DNA of 27,582 nt from Bordetella parapertussis (GTDB taxonomy: Bacteria > Pseudomonadota > Gammaproteobacteria > Burkholderiales > Burkholderiaceae_B), in assembly GCA_945897365.1 (NCBI GenBank), contig CAMDFD010000029.1:1-27582 (forward strand), written 5' to 3'. A program made the position numbers and the translations under genes. A model generated the notes under the pieces. That model ran no database searches. It saw only the letters and a list, made by a program, of their open reading frames with translations, and had not been told where the DNA came from. Positions 1 through 7,562 of the stretch are shown piece by piece; the first letter of the stretch is position 1; each line of letters starts with the position of its first letter.

Positions 1-149
1 CTCGTTATACACATTGCTACAGATATTATCGGTGTCGGTATTTGAGAAAACTGAGCTTTCAAGCGCCTTTCAGGGCGGTGCAATCACATCTGATTTACTC
101 GACTCCGCTAACCAATTGAATTTATTCGGAAATTAACCGGACACTACTG
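1..149 (+). mobile_element. 3' end of IS4-family (DUF4372-type) insertion sequence, left copy
   Basis: These 149 bases are the exact reverse complement of the last 149 bases of the window (27434-27582). They comprise the C-terminal end of a transposase gene and a short non-coding tail ending in CCGGACACTACTG, after which the two copies diverge. Position 149 is therefore the inner IS boundary. The element enters from outside the window on the left, with its 3' end pointing inward. Target-site duplications cannot be tested because the outer ends are not in the window. Confidence 0.85.
2..136 (+). CDS. IS4-family transposase, C-terminal fragment (partial at window edge)
   Basis: The open frame runs off the left edge and ends at TAA 134-136, giving 44 visible residues. 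It contains LLQILSVSVFEKTELSSAFQ and ends in NQLNLFGN. I recognise this as the characteristic C-terminus of IS4-family transposases carrying an N-terminal DUF4372 domain, abundant in Proteobacteria. The catalytic DDE residues lie outside the window, so activity cannot be judged. The gene is cut by the window boundary and shows no internal damage. The same fragment occurs on the minus strand at the other end. Confidence 0.8.
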   Translation, partial: SLYTLLQILSVSVFEKTELSSAFQGGAITSDLLDSANQLNLFGN

Positions 150-218
150 ATTTTCATTCTGAATTTTTGGGTATGTATGTTTGTCACTTTGACAGAAAGA
201 CGACCCATGTGGGTGATC

Positions 219-258
219 GCTTTCGTTTAGTGCCATGTGTTTGCCCCCATGAGCAATT
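219..258 (-). pseudogene. Relic of a GT2 glycosyltransferase gene (HGGKH..ALNE motif)
   Basis: Read on the minus strand, this stretch encodes IAHGGKHMALNE. This is the conserved HGGKHRALNEGF block of the GT2 gene at 4255-5175, also minus strand. At the DNA level, 229-258 matches 4943-4972 at 27 of 30 positions, and 219-258 matches 4933-4972 at 34 of 40. The flanks do not align with the GT2 gene in either direction. It therefore looks like a small leftover of a related GT2 gene that was otherwise deleted or replaced. Only this motif-sized block is supported. Confidence 0.5.
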
Positions 259-328
259 GAGTGCGCGGCTAGGGCTTGATTCTTGATTTACTGATCTATT
301 AATTTTTATGTTGCTTAAATGCACAAAA

Positions 329-358
329 TTGACCGTAGCCTCAAAATTCGGTTACAAA
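329..358 (+). promoter_or_regulatory. Candidate sigma70 promoter upstream of the RiPP-like precursor
   Basis: TTGACC (329-334) and TACAAA (353-358) are separated by 18 bases, matching the -35 and -10 consensus at 5/6 and 4/6 positions. Transcription from here would start near 365 and give a leader of about 58 bases before the ATG at 423. This is pattern matching only. Confidence 0.35.
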
Positions 359-422
359 TATTGAAAAAATTACACATTATCACGGCATAACGAACTCACC
401 CCTCTAGCTCACAAGCGAAAAT

Positions 423-593
423 ATGCAAGACAATAAACCACACACCCCCTCACAGCATGACATGCTTTCCGCCACTCCACCCCTCGCCATTTACTTACCT
501 CCAACAGTTAAGCGCTTGGCTGGTAACGCTGCGGAGGCGTCAAAGGGGGGTTATCGTACTGAAACCGGGGCCAACTACTATGGTCCTTCTTAA
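423..593 (+). CDS. Candidate lasso-type RiPP precursor peptide (56 aa)
   Basis: This short plus-strand frame begins at ATG 423 and ends at TAA 591-593, about 230 bases before the B2 peptidase gene. Residues 24-27 read YLPP, matching the YxxP element of lasso leader peptides. LAGNAAEASKG (32-42) aligns with the end of known proteobacterial leaders, where a Thr (here Ser40) sits two residues before the core and Gly starts it. The predicted core is GGYRTETGANYYGPS (42-56). The ring acceptor does not fit: the acidic residue is at core position 6, whereas known rings close at 7-9. No clear ribosome binding site is seen. A different overlapping frame (457-642) is open but resembles nothing. The assignment rests on position and leader resemblance, so it is tentative. 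Confidence 0.42.
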   Translation: MQDNKPHTPSQHDMLSATPPLAIYLPPTVKRLAGNAAEASKGGYRTETGANYYGPS

Positions 594-730
594 TACGCGG
601 ATAGACGTGCTCTCAAAAGCTGCAGTCAAACGGCTCATTTAAGAGTTACTCTATCCCTGAAACTTAATTAATGCCATGTAAAGCGTAAATGAACAGCGGG
701 CATGAAATCCCCTAAAGGTATTGGCTACAC

Positions 731-760
731 TTGTCTTTAGCGTTTATGGGCAGATATAGT
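731..760 (+). promoter_or_regulatory. Candidate sigma70 promoter upstream of the B2/ABC/nucleotidyltransferase operon
   Basis: TTGTCT (731-736) and TATAGT (755-760) lie 18 bases apart, matching consensus at 4/6 and 5/6 positions. The predicted start is near 767, leaving about 56 bases to the ATG at 823. This would let the three downstream genes be transcribed separately from the precursor. The rest of 594-822 contains no gene that I can support. Confidence 0.35.
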
Positions 761-822
761 AGGTGATGTCTATAATCTCTCGATTATGAACACATCACTT
801 AAACTGTTATGAACAGCCAACA

Positions 823-1302
823 ATGTTGCTACGAAAATTCAAAAATTTTTTGATCCAACCGCTATTTATTCAGCTCTGGTTTTTGCCGGTCTGGTTTTTG
901 CTTGGCATCAGTAAAGTTCTGATTTTCACTGTCCCATTTCGGCGATTGGCTCACCGACTGGGCACTCACACTGGCGTGGCTCCTTGGTTACCCTTGTTAA
1001 CAAGCGATCAGGTCAATCGTGCCCGCGCCATTGAACGGGTCGTAAAGATGTCAGCTCGTTATACTTTTTGGAACGCCAACTGTTTTCCTCAGGCGATGAC
1101 TGCGCGTTGGTTATTAGAGTTCTACGATATACCCTACACACTTTTCTTTGGGCTCGCCCGAGATGCCTCTGACAAAAATGGTATGAAAGCACATGCTTGG
1201 GTGGCAGCTGGGCCTATTCGTGTTACTGGCGGGTACAGCTTTGGGCAATTTACCGTTGTGGGTTGTTTCGCATCAAATATATTAGATCCTCAACAATCTT
1301 GA
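823..1302 (+). CDS. Lasso peptide biosynthesis B2 protein (transglutaminase-like leader peptidase, PF13471 type)
   Basis: In lasso peptide systems the B2 protein is a cysteine protease that removes the leader from the precursor. This 159-residue protein has a hydrophobic N-terminal segment (about 8-40). The conserved block NCFPQAMTARWLL follows, with the likely nucleophile Cys87, then KAHAWV with the likely catalytic His124, and a C-terminal GGYSFGQFTVVGCFA. That order and spacing match the stand-alone B2 family. The usual partner, a PqqD-like B1 protein that binds the leader, is not in the window. The TGA stop overlaps the TTG start of the ABC transporter gene, so the two are translationally coupled. 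The start at 823 is the first ATG before the hydrophobic segment; no strong Shine-Dalgarno sequence is seen. Confidence 0.85.
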   Translation: MLLRKFKNFLIQPLFIQLWFLPVWFLLGISKVLIFTVPFRRLAHRLGTHTGVAPWLPLLTSDQVNRARAIERVVKMSARYTFWNANCFPQAMTARWLLEFYDIPYTLFFGLARDASDKNGMKAHAWVAAGPIRVTGGYSFGQFTVVGCFASNILDPQQS

Positions 1303-3038
1303 CGCATTTTCTATTTTCCTACGGGGCATTGATTAAACAGCACAATCGTTGGCAGTTGCTAAGCTTGTTTGGTTTGATGCTGCTTGCTAGTTTGACTGAA
1401 GGCGTGGGCATTTTATTACTCGTTCCCTTACTAGATTTACTCAGCGGTCATTCTGCTCAAGGTATCGGGCAAATACTTTGGAAAGTCTTTGAAACCTTGG
1501 GTATTCCGCAGTCCATCGGCGGTGTTTTAGCAACCTTTGTTGTGCTGGTTGGTTTGCGCAGTGCAATTCAATACGGGCGCGACCAGTTAAGCGTGATGGT
1601 GCAACACAAAATCGTTGATCGCTTGCGTCTGGACTGTTTCGCTGCGCTTATGCGGGTTGAATGGCGATGGCTGATTAATAGTCGTAAATCCGATCAGGCG
1701 AGTCTGTTGCTAACGGACGTGACTCGTGTGGGTAATGGTCTTAATTTTGGTTTGGCTTTGCTCGTCACCTTTTTTACGTTGGGGGCTTATCTTACGGTCG
1801 CCGTTGCCTTGTCTTGGCAAATGACATTGTTTGCCTTGGTGAGTGGCCTGATAGTATTAGGGTTGCTTTCAGGCCAACGTCGCGCTGCCCTTCATCTCGG
1901 ACAAAGTATGGGTCAAGCAAACCGTGCGTTACAAGGCTATGTTCAGGAATCGCTCAGCGGCATTAAGCTTTCTAAAATCCTCGGCAACGAGCGTACTCAC
2001 TTAACGCACTTTGCAAGTACCGTCTCCGAAGTTCGGAATCAGCATGTTAGGTTCACGTCGAGTACCAGCGCGTCTCGCGCACTATTCCAACTCGGTGGGG
2101 CTATTCTGCTGGTCGCTTATCTTTATATCGGCTTGAATTTTAGTCAAACCCCCATTCCTGAGTTGCTGACGCTCGTACTGATTTTTAGTCGTATTATTCC
2201 GCTCTTCATCGCGGGTCAGCAGCAATTTCATCATTGCCTGCACGCACTCCCAGCCCTCAAAGAAACCCAGAGCTTGCTGCAAGACTGTCGCCTTGCCGCT
2301 GAACCCGAAATAGGGTCAACTTCCCTTTGGCCGGTGCAGCAAGGGATCACCCTTGAGAGGGTGACAATCGCTTATGAAAGCCGAGATGCCCCCGCATTAA
2401 ACCAGGTTTCAGTGACTTTTCCAGCCAAAACAACAACTGCCATCATGGGCGCATCAGGTGCTGGTAAAAGTACATTAGCCGATGTTGTCATGGGGTTGCT
2501 CGCGCCTGATCAGGGCGAGGTTCGAGTTGATGGCATACGTCTTTCAGACGCTGAACGTATGCGTTGGCGTCATTCGGTTGCCTATGTGCCTCAGGAAGTA
2601 TTCTTGTTTCACGAGAGCATCCGCAATAACTTGTTATGGGGAAATGCAAACGCAACGCAAAACGATATGCAGCGTGTGCTCCAAATGGCAGCGGCTGAAT
2701 TCGTCTTTAATCTTCCGCAGGGCTTAGATACCGTCGTAGGCGACGCTGGCGTGCGACTCTCTGGCGGAGAGAGACAGCGTATTGCATTAGCCAGAGCTTT
2801 ACTTAAACACCCAAGCCTGCTGATTTTAGATGAAGCGACAAGCGCCCTCGACGTAGATAACGAGGCCCGCGTGCGTGATGCGATTGAAAAGCTACATGGT
2901 GACCTAACCGTGATCATTATTGGACACCGTTTGCCCACCTTGGAGCATGCCGATCAGGTGATCGTTCTAGAGGCAGGGCGCATCGTTCAGCAAGGCTCAT
3001 GGCAAGATATTCAAAATATTATGAATCACACAAAATGA
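1299..3038 (+). CDS. ABC transporter, fused permease/ATPase (McjD-like exporter)
   Basis: This inner-membrane exporter probably secretes the processed peptide encoded upstream. It is a half-transporter, functioning as a homodimer. From a TTG start at 1299 it is 579 aa, typical for the family. The N-terminal ~340 residues form the transmembrane domain with about six hydrophobic segments. The nucleotide-binding domain follows, with Walker A GASGAGKST (384-392), a Q-loop in YVPQEVFLF (around 432), signature LSGGERQ (487-493), Walker B LLILDEATSALD (507-518) and an H-loop in IIGHR. I chose TTG 1299 because it overlaps the B2 stop (TTGA) and gives the normal length. An ATG at 1197 is in frame but would add 34 unrelated residues deep inside the B2 gene. 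The alternative role, lipid or glycan export as in MsbA, is less likely given the B2 neighbour. Confidence 0.88.
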   Translation: MTHFLFSYGALIKQHNRWQLLSLFGLMLLASLTEGVGILLLVPLLDLLSGHSAQGIGQILWKVFETLGIPQSIGGVLATFVVLVGLRSAIQYGRDQLSVMVQHKIVDRLRLDCFAALMRVEWRWLINSRKSDQASLLLTDVTRVGNGLNFGLALLVTFFTLGAYLTVAVALSWQMTLFALVSGLIVLGLLSGQRRAALHLGQSMGQANRALQGYVQESLSGIKLSKILGNERTHLTHFASTVSEVRNQHVRFTSSTSASRALFQLGGAILLVAYLYIGLNFSQTPIPELLTLVLIFSRIIPLFIAGQQQFHHCLHALPALKETQSLLQDCRLAAEPEIGSTSLWPVQQGITLERVTIAYESRDAPALNQVSVTFPAKTTTAIMGASGAGKSTLADVVMGLLAPDQGEVRVDGIRLSDAERMRWRHSVAYVPQEVFLFHESIRNNLLWGNANATQNDMQRVLQMAAAEFVFNLPQGLDTVVGDAGVRLSGGERQRIALARALLKHPSLLILDEATSALDVDNEARVRDAIEKLHGDLTVIIIGHRLPTLEHADQVIVLEAGRIVQQGSWQDIQNIMNHTK

Positions 3039-4258
3039 ACGATACTGAATCTGATCAGGTTAAAAGCTTGTTGCTCGACCTGTTGTCACCCAGTCAGCAT
3101 GTATCCGCCCAAATGTTGACCTGTTTGGAGCCAGAAGCTCAGGCCGCCTTTCTGCAGTCAGTGCAGGATCATCGGCTCGGCCCACTTCTGCGCTATATGC
3201 TGAGCCAATACCACCAAGACGTGATCGTGCCAGCTCACATAAAGCTAGCAATAGAGACCAGCTTCAAAACCGCAGCCTTTCGTTCATTAAATGCACAACA
3301 GAGCCTCATCAACATTCACCGTCTGCTAAGCCAACATCAGACGCCTTATATTGCGCTGAAAGGTGCTTACCTCGCGTTTCATGCCTACCCACAGAGCGCA
3401 TTACGACCGATGCGTGATCTCGATATCTTGGTGCCAGAAGACCGTGCTTTAGAAGTTTATGAACTATTGAAAAATGAGGGATATCAAAGACTTTTAGAGT
3501 ATCAAGACAACCCTAAGATCGCGTCAAAAAACAAGCATCACTTACCCGCGTTGATCGACCCGACCTCTCGAATTCTCATAGAAATCCACACTAGCCTCTC
3601 TGGCTCAGATGATGCCGCCTTTGGTTTGGCTGCAGATGAAGCATTCTGGTCTAGAGCGATTGAAAGACCCATTGCGAGTGTTGCAATTCGCTTCGAGTCA
3701 TCCACAGATTTACTGTTACATCTAATATGTCACGCTGTTTATCATCATCGATTTGATAATGGTCCATTATTGATCACAGACATTGCATTTCTGCTTGATG
3801 GTCAAGATATAGATTGGCCATTGTTCTGGGAGATTGCCCAACGAGAAAACATCACAGCAGGCTGTGTTCTCGTGCTTAAAATAGTTGAGAGATATTGGTC
3901 ACAAACGTTAATCATATGGCCTAGCACGCCAGTTAAATTTCCCTCTGATGCCATGCTAAAAGATGCGGCAATCTTGCTGCTACGCGATTACAAACTGCGA
4001 GGTGTGGTTGGATTTAAAGGTGGATTGGTCAATGCAGATGGCATATTGCAACAGATCTCTTTGCTATTTAATAAGGTCTTTCCAACAAGAGCATATATTT
4101 TTGCTTTTTATGGACTACCAACAGGTTCTTTAAAGGTTTACGGTTATTACTTGATCTATTTATTTCGAAATCGTTTACCAAAGATGCTTAAGTCGATCAC
4201 TACTCGACACACCTCTGAGCTTGCTCGCTTGCAGCGATTGGACGACTGGTTAACTTAG
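3035..4258 (+). CDS. Nucleotidyltransferase family protein (PF14907-type, RiPP-cluster associated)
   Basis: The 407-aa product carries the nucleotidyltransferase-fold signature of the PF14907 family: ALKGAYLAFHAYPQSALRPM followed by RDLDILV, with Lys109, Arg124 and the metal-binding pair Asp128 and Asp130. Such proteins recur in lasso and related peptide clusters, often with HPr-kinase-like enzymes, and are suspected to modify the peptide. Their reaction is not settled. Here the gene starts at ATG 3035, overlapping the ABC stop as ATGA, so it belongs to the same coupled operon. An upstream in-frame ATG at 2999 would give 12 more residues but lies further inside the ABC gene. It ends in a 4-base overlap with the convergent GT2 gene. 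The candidate precursor ends in Ser, a known site of tail phosphorylation in some lasso peptides. Confidence 0.75.
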   Translation: MNDTESDQVKSLLLDLLSPSQHVSAQMLTCLEPEAQAAFLQSVQDHRLGPLLRYMLSQYHQDVIVPAHIKLAIETSFKTAAFRSLNAQQSLINIHRLLSQHQTPYIALKGAYLAFHAYPQSALRPMRDLDILVPEDRALEVYELLKNEGYQRLLEYQDNPKIASKNKHHLPALIDPTSRILIEIHTSLSGSDDAAFGLAADEAFWSRAIERPIASVAIRFESSTDLLLHLICHAVYHHRFDNGPLLITDIAFLLDGQDIDWPLFWEIAQRENITAGCVLVLKIVERYWSQTLIIWPSTPVKFPSDAMLKDAAILLLRDYKLRGVVGFKGGLVNADGILQQISLLFNKVFPTRAYIFAFYGLPTGSLKVYGYYLIYLFRNRLPKMLKSITTRHTSELARLQRLDDWLT

Positions 4259-5175
4259 GGTTTGTGGTGTTTAACCCTGGGATAGGGGTGATGGCCACAG
4301 CGCAAACAGTTATAGATGTCAAATAACGTAAAAGGCCATGAAAGAGGAATAACTAAGTATTGGGGTAAGCTTTTTGGCGGGCAAGCCTTTTTGCCACTTA
4401 AAATCGAATGCCACCAAAATCGACCAAAATTAGCCAAGGATCGCAAGTAAATCTTTGCTGAAGGATTTGATTGAAGTTTTTGTTGATATATGTAGCACGA
4501 GCCTAAAGAGGATTGCATGCGATTTCGACGCATGTTAGCAGAAAGACCATTTGGTTGGTACTCGGCAAACACTGCCGCATCGTTAAAGAGATAGACCTTC
4601 TCGTTGAGCATTTGATAAATCAGTGCTGACTCTGCAATAAATAATTCACCCTCGAATTCTGGAAATCGATACCGCATCATTGCTTTGCTAAAAATGATGG
4701 AGTGATCAAAGATTGGCTCCTGAACAAAACGTTGAGCAAACGTCAGCGCTCGGCCAGGCTTAGTAAATAAATACTGTTTTTGCGCTTTAGGCACGACTAA
4801 CGCCATTTGAACAATATTCGCACCCATATTTTGAGCTTGCGTAACAGCAGATTGAATAAAATTTAGCCCCCTTGGGTTAAACCAATCATCACTATCAACG
4901 ATAAAAATCCAATCTCCTTTAGCGTGCTTAAAGCCCTCGTTCAGTGCCCTGTGCTTGCCCCCATGAGTAATTTTGATGTAGGAAATGGGCAGGTTGGCTG
5001 AAAGCGTGAAGCTTTCAACTAATGTCGTTGTTTCGTCTTCTGAGCCGTCGTCAATGATCAGCCATTCGATTTTTTCATCTTCATAGGTTTGCACACATAT
5101 AGACTCGAACAAACGGGGCAAAAGATTTGCACGATTGTAGGTTGCAGTCAAAATCGTGATACTGACAGAGGACAT
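4255..5175 (-). CDS. Glycosyltransferase family 2
   Basis: This 306-aa cytoplasmic enzyme would transfer a sugar from a nucleotide donor to the growing repeat unit. It has the GT-A fold hallmarks: an N-terminal SITILTATYNRANLLPRLF strand, IIDDGSED (Asp42-Asp43), the subfamily motif HGGKHRALNE (71-80) and the metal-binding IFIVDSDDWF (Asp94, Asp96, Asp97). No membrane segment is evident. It is the only sizeable minus-strand gene in the window. It converges on the nucleotidyltransferase gene with overlapping stops (4255-4258) and diverges from the GT4 gene at 5340. A fragment of a related gene survives at 219-258. Donor and acceptor cannot be told from sequence. Confidence 0.88.
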   Translation of the reverse strand: MSSVSITILTATYNRANLLPRLFESICVQTYEDEKIEWLIIDDGSEDETTTLVESFTLSANLPISYIKITHGGKHRALNEGFKHAKGDWIFIVDSDDWFNPRGLNFIQSAVTQAQNMGANIVQMALVVPKAQKQYLFTKPGRALTFAQRFVQEPIFDHSIIFSKAMMRYRFPEFEGELFIAESALIYQMLNEKVYLFNDAAVFAEYQPNGLSANMRRNRMQSSLGSCYIYQQKLQSNPSAKIYLRSLANFGRFWWHSILSGKKACPPKSLPQYLVIPLSWPFTLFDIYNCLRCGHHPYPRVKHHKP

Positions 5176-5283
5176 AGATTCTAATGATAGAAAAGGCCAA
5201 ATAAAAGCGATCAGTTTGACACAGCTATCGCATTCAGGGGAAACTCACTAACCGGCATCATAGCTGACGACTACATCCTGAAC

Positions 5284-5314
5284 TTGAATCGATCTTATCT
5301 TGAACTTTTATAGT
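5284..5314 (+). promoter_or_regulatory. Candidate promoter for the glycosyltransferase run
   Basis: TTGAAT (5284-5289) and TATAGT (5309-5314) are 19 bases apart, in the divergent gap between the minus-strand GT2 gene and the GT4 gene at 5340. The predicted start is near 5321, giving a leader of about 20 bases. The spacing is longer than ideal. This is pattern matching only. Confidence 0.3.
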
Positions 5315-5339
5315 GTTCACAATGAACGTGGAATAGGTC

Positions 5340-6449
5340 ATGGCTGATTGTCGAGTCGTGGGCTTTTTGATCAATTCACTTCACCTCGGCGGTGCCGAGA
5401 CAGTTTTTGCTACAGATTTGACTTATCTGGGCGCACTGGGGATCACCGTTTATGGCATCACATTAGATGAATCGAGCCACCCACTCAATGAGATTAATGC
5501 CTACAATTTGCGCTCAAGCCGTGAAACTTCTTTGCAAACAGCTATCAAGTTAAGTCAATTCATTCGGGCAAAGGGTATTACTCATCTATATGTCACTTTA
5601 GATTGCTCAATCAAAATCGCCTTGTTTGCAAAGCGGCTAAACCGAAACTTTAGACTGATTGTCAGAGAGTCGAGGATCTATCACTACAAACCCTGGCACC
5701 ACAGGTGGATAGATAAAATCTTTTGTAGATTGGTGGATCAATATGTGGCAGTGTCTGGCGCGGTGAAAGACTCGATGCCTAAAAGTTTTTTGCAGAGTTC
5801 CAGTCGGGTTATTGTCTTAACCAACGGTGTTGAAGGAAGAGAGCAGTGTGACAATTATCAGTCCGAAGTTGTCAATCTTATAACAGTGGCAAATCTTCGG
5901 CCTATCAAACGAATCGATTTGCTGATTCGGGCTTTTGGTCGTTTATCAGACGCGTTTCCTGAATTGAATTTGTTGATTATTGGGTCAGGTGTAGCCGAAA
6001 CGAGTCTGAAGAGTCTTGCGCGTTCGCAGCCCGGTGCGAACAGAGTTCAGTTTCTAGGGCAGCGAACGAGGCGGCAGATTGATTTAATCTATCAGTCACC
6101 TAGTGTATTTGTCTTGGCCTCAGATGATGAAGGTTGTCCAAATGCTTTGCTCGAAGCCATGGCACATGGTTTGCCCTGTGTCGGCTCGGATGCGAAAGGG
6201 ATCGCGGAAGTGCTTGATCATGGTCGTGCAGGAGCGTTGTTTGAAAAAGGGTCTGAAGATAGCCTCGTAAGCGCATTGCTGCGGGTGTTACATTCCTCGC
6301 AATATCGCCGTCAACTGGGCAACTCTAGCTTTTTGCACATCAAAACCTGTTACTCGATGCAAAAACATTTTGCCGAACTCGAGCGAGTGCTTTTCCCTGA
6401 AGGACTACCCGCGTCAGTCCGTTGTTCCACCACGGTGCAAGATATTTAA
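5340..6449 (+). CDS. Glycosyltransferase family 4
   Basis: The 369-aa product is a GT-B enzyme, likely retaining, acting on a nucleotide-sugar donor at the inner face of the membrane. The N-terminal FLINSLHLGGAETVF is the typical acceptor-side glycine loop. The C-terminal domain has TVANLRPIKRIDLLIRAF (the phosphate-binding region of GT4) and the EX7E motif EGCPNALLE (Glu264 to Glu272), followed by AMAHGLPCV. AATAGG lies 5-10 bases before ATG 5340. It is the first gene of the plus-strand glycosyltransferase series, and the next gene begins 12 bases after its stop. The sugar specificity cannot be read. Confidence 0.88.
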   Translation: MADCRVVGFLINSLHLGGAETVFATDLTYLGALGITVYGITLDESSHPLNEINAYNLRSSRETSLQTAIKLSQFIRAKGITHLYVTLDCSIKIALFAKRLNRNFRLIVRESRIYHYKPWHHRWIDKIFCRLVDQYVAVSGAVKDSMPKSFLQSSSRVIVLTNGVEGREQCDNYQSEVVNLITVANLRPIKRIDLLIRAFGRLSDAFPELNLLIIGSGVAETSLKSLARSQPGANRVQFLGQRTRRQIDLIYQSPSVFVLASDDEGCPNALLEAMAHGLPCVGSDAKGIAEVLDHGRAGALFEKGSEDSLVSALLRVLHSSQYRRQLGNSSFLHIKTCYSMQKHFAELERVLFPEGLPASVRCSTTVQDI

Positions 6450-6461
6450 GGGAAAGTTTAG

Positions 6462-7562
6462 ATGTTGTCACGCAGAGATATTTTAGATAAGGCGCAACAT
6501 ATATGGCATTTGTTCACGCGACAGCGCTCTTGCCCCGTGAACTATATTGTTGAGAGTGTCGAGTGGTCAGTGACCTGGGATGGTCGCTATATCAGTCAGG
6601 GCGTTAGCCGTCTTGGTATCGATTGCGTTGCAACGCATCGAGTCGGTAGCATTCAGAAAGCCATTGTGCATTGTGGTAGTTTAGGGCTAACACTACAATT
6701 TGCTGAAATTGCAGCACGTAACCAAAACCTAATTGTGTCGACCATATTTCATGGCGACTTTGGTATTTCTGACAAGATGGATAGCCAGCTTGAGCGATTT
6801 TTACAGTTGGTTCCAATCCTTTCTCGTGTGGTGGTTGCTAATGGCACGATGCGTGAACGCCTTATTCGGTGGGGCGTTCCAGAGTCAAAAATCAGGCAAA
6901 TCCCCATCGGCGTCAATCTCAGTTTATTTCAGCCAACGAGCAGCACGCATCGTCAATTAATGAGGGCTCGCTTTGGCATCCCCGAGACATCTATTTGTGT
7001 TGGTTCATTTCAAAAGGACAGTGAAGGATGGCCAGACGGGCAGTTGCCAAAATGGATCAAGGGGCCCGATGTTTTTGTTGATACTGTCACGGCATTGGCG
7101 AAGTCCTTCCCAGTTCACTGCTTTTTAACGGGACCCTCACGGGGCTATGTCAAGCATCGCCTTGAGCAGGAGGGCATTACTTTCACTCACATTTTTTTAG
7201 ATCGATACAAAAATATTGTAGATTGCTACGCGTGCTTAGATTTGTACCTCATTGCATCAAGGGAGGAGGGCGGGCCCAAGGCCGTTCTTGAGGCGACTGC
7301 CTGTGGCGTTCCAGTGGTGTCAACCCGTGTTGGAATGGTGCAGGAAGTGCTTGCTGATGAGGCAGTGATTGCCGACGGACCCACTGATTTGTTGATTAAG
7401 GCGCAGGTCGTTTGTCAGAATCTTGAGCCCGCATTTCAACGCGCTCAGAAGCGGGCAACATGCCTATCGGCCTATGACTGGAGCCAGGTTGCTCAGGCCC
7501 ATTGGCACCTCTATGCAGATCTCCTGAACATGTCGGATTTACCAGACGGTCAACGTGTCTGA
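6462..7562 (+). CDS. Glycosyltransferase family 4
   Basis: This 366-aa GT-B protein has a C-terminal GT4 domain with the EX7E motif EGGPKAVLE (Glu269 to Glu277) and ACGVPVVST just after it. The N-terminal half contains ISQGVSRLGID and IFHGDFGIS, typical of an acceptor-binding domain. An AAGGGAAAG purine run upstream of ATG 6462 is a plausible ribosome binding site. The stop codon overlaps the following start (TGATG), so it is coupled to the next gene. No membrane segment or signal peptide is seen. Donor and linkage are unknown. Confidence 0.85.
   Translation: MLSRRDILDKAQHIWHLFTRQRSCPVNYIVESVEWSVTWDGRYISQGVSRLGIDCVATHRVGSIQKAIVHCGSLGLTLQFAEIAARNQNLIVSTIFHGDFGISDKMDSQLERFLQLVPILSRVVVANGTMRERLIRWGVPESKIRQIPIGVNLSLFQPTSSTHRQLMRARFGIPETSICVGSFQKDSEGWPDGQLPKWIKGPDVFVDTVTALAKSFPVHCFLTGPSRGYVKHRLEQEGITFTHIFLDRYKNIVDCYACLDLYLIASREEGGPKAVLEATACGVPVVSTRVGMVQEVLADEAVIADGPTDLLIKAQVVCQNLEPAFQRAQKRATCLSAYDWSQVAQAHWHLYADLLNMSDLPDGQRV

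Noticed and set aside
457..642. Open frame of 61 codons overlapping the candidate precursor in another frame
   Set aside because: Its translation has no resemblance to a known peptide or domain, and the overlapping frame at 423-593 carries leader-like features. Both cannot easily be real.
4256..4300. Intrinsic terminator between the convergent nucleotidyltransferase and GT2 genes
   Set aside because: No GC-rich stem followed by a T-run is visible, and the two stops overlap.
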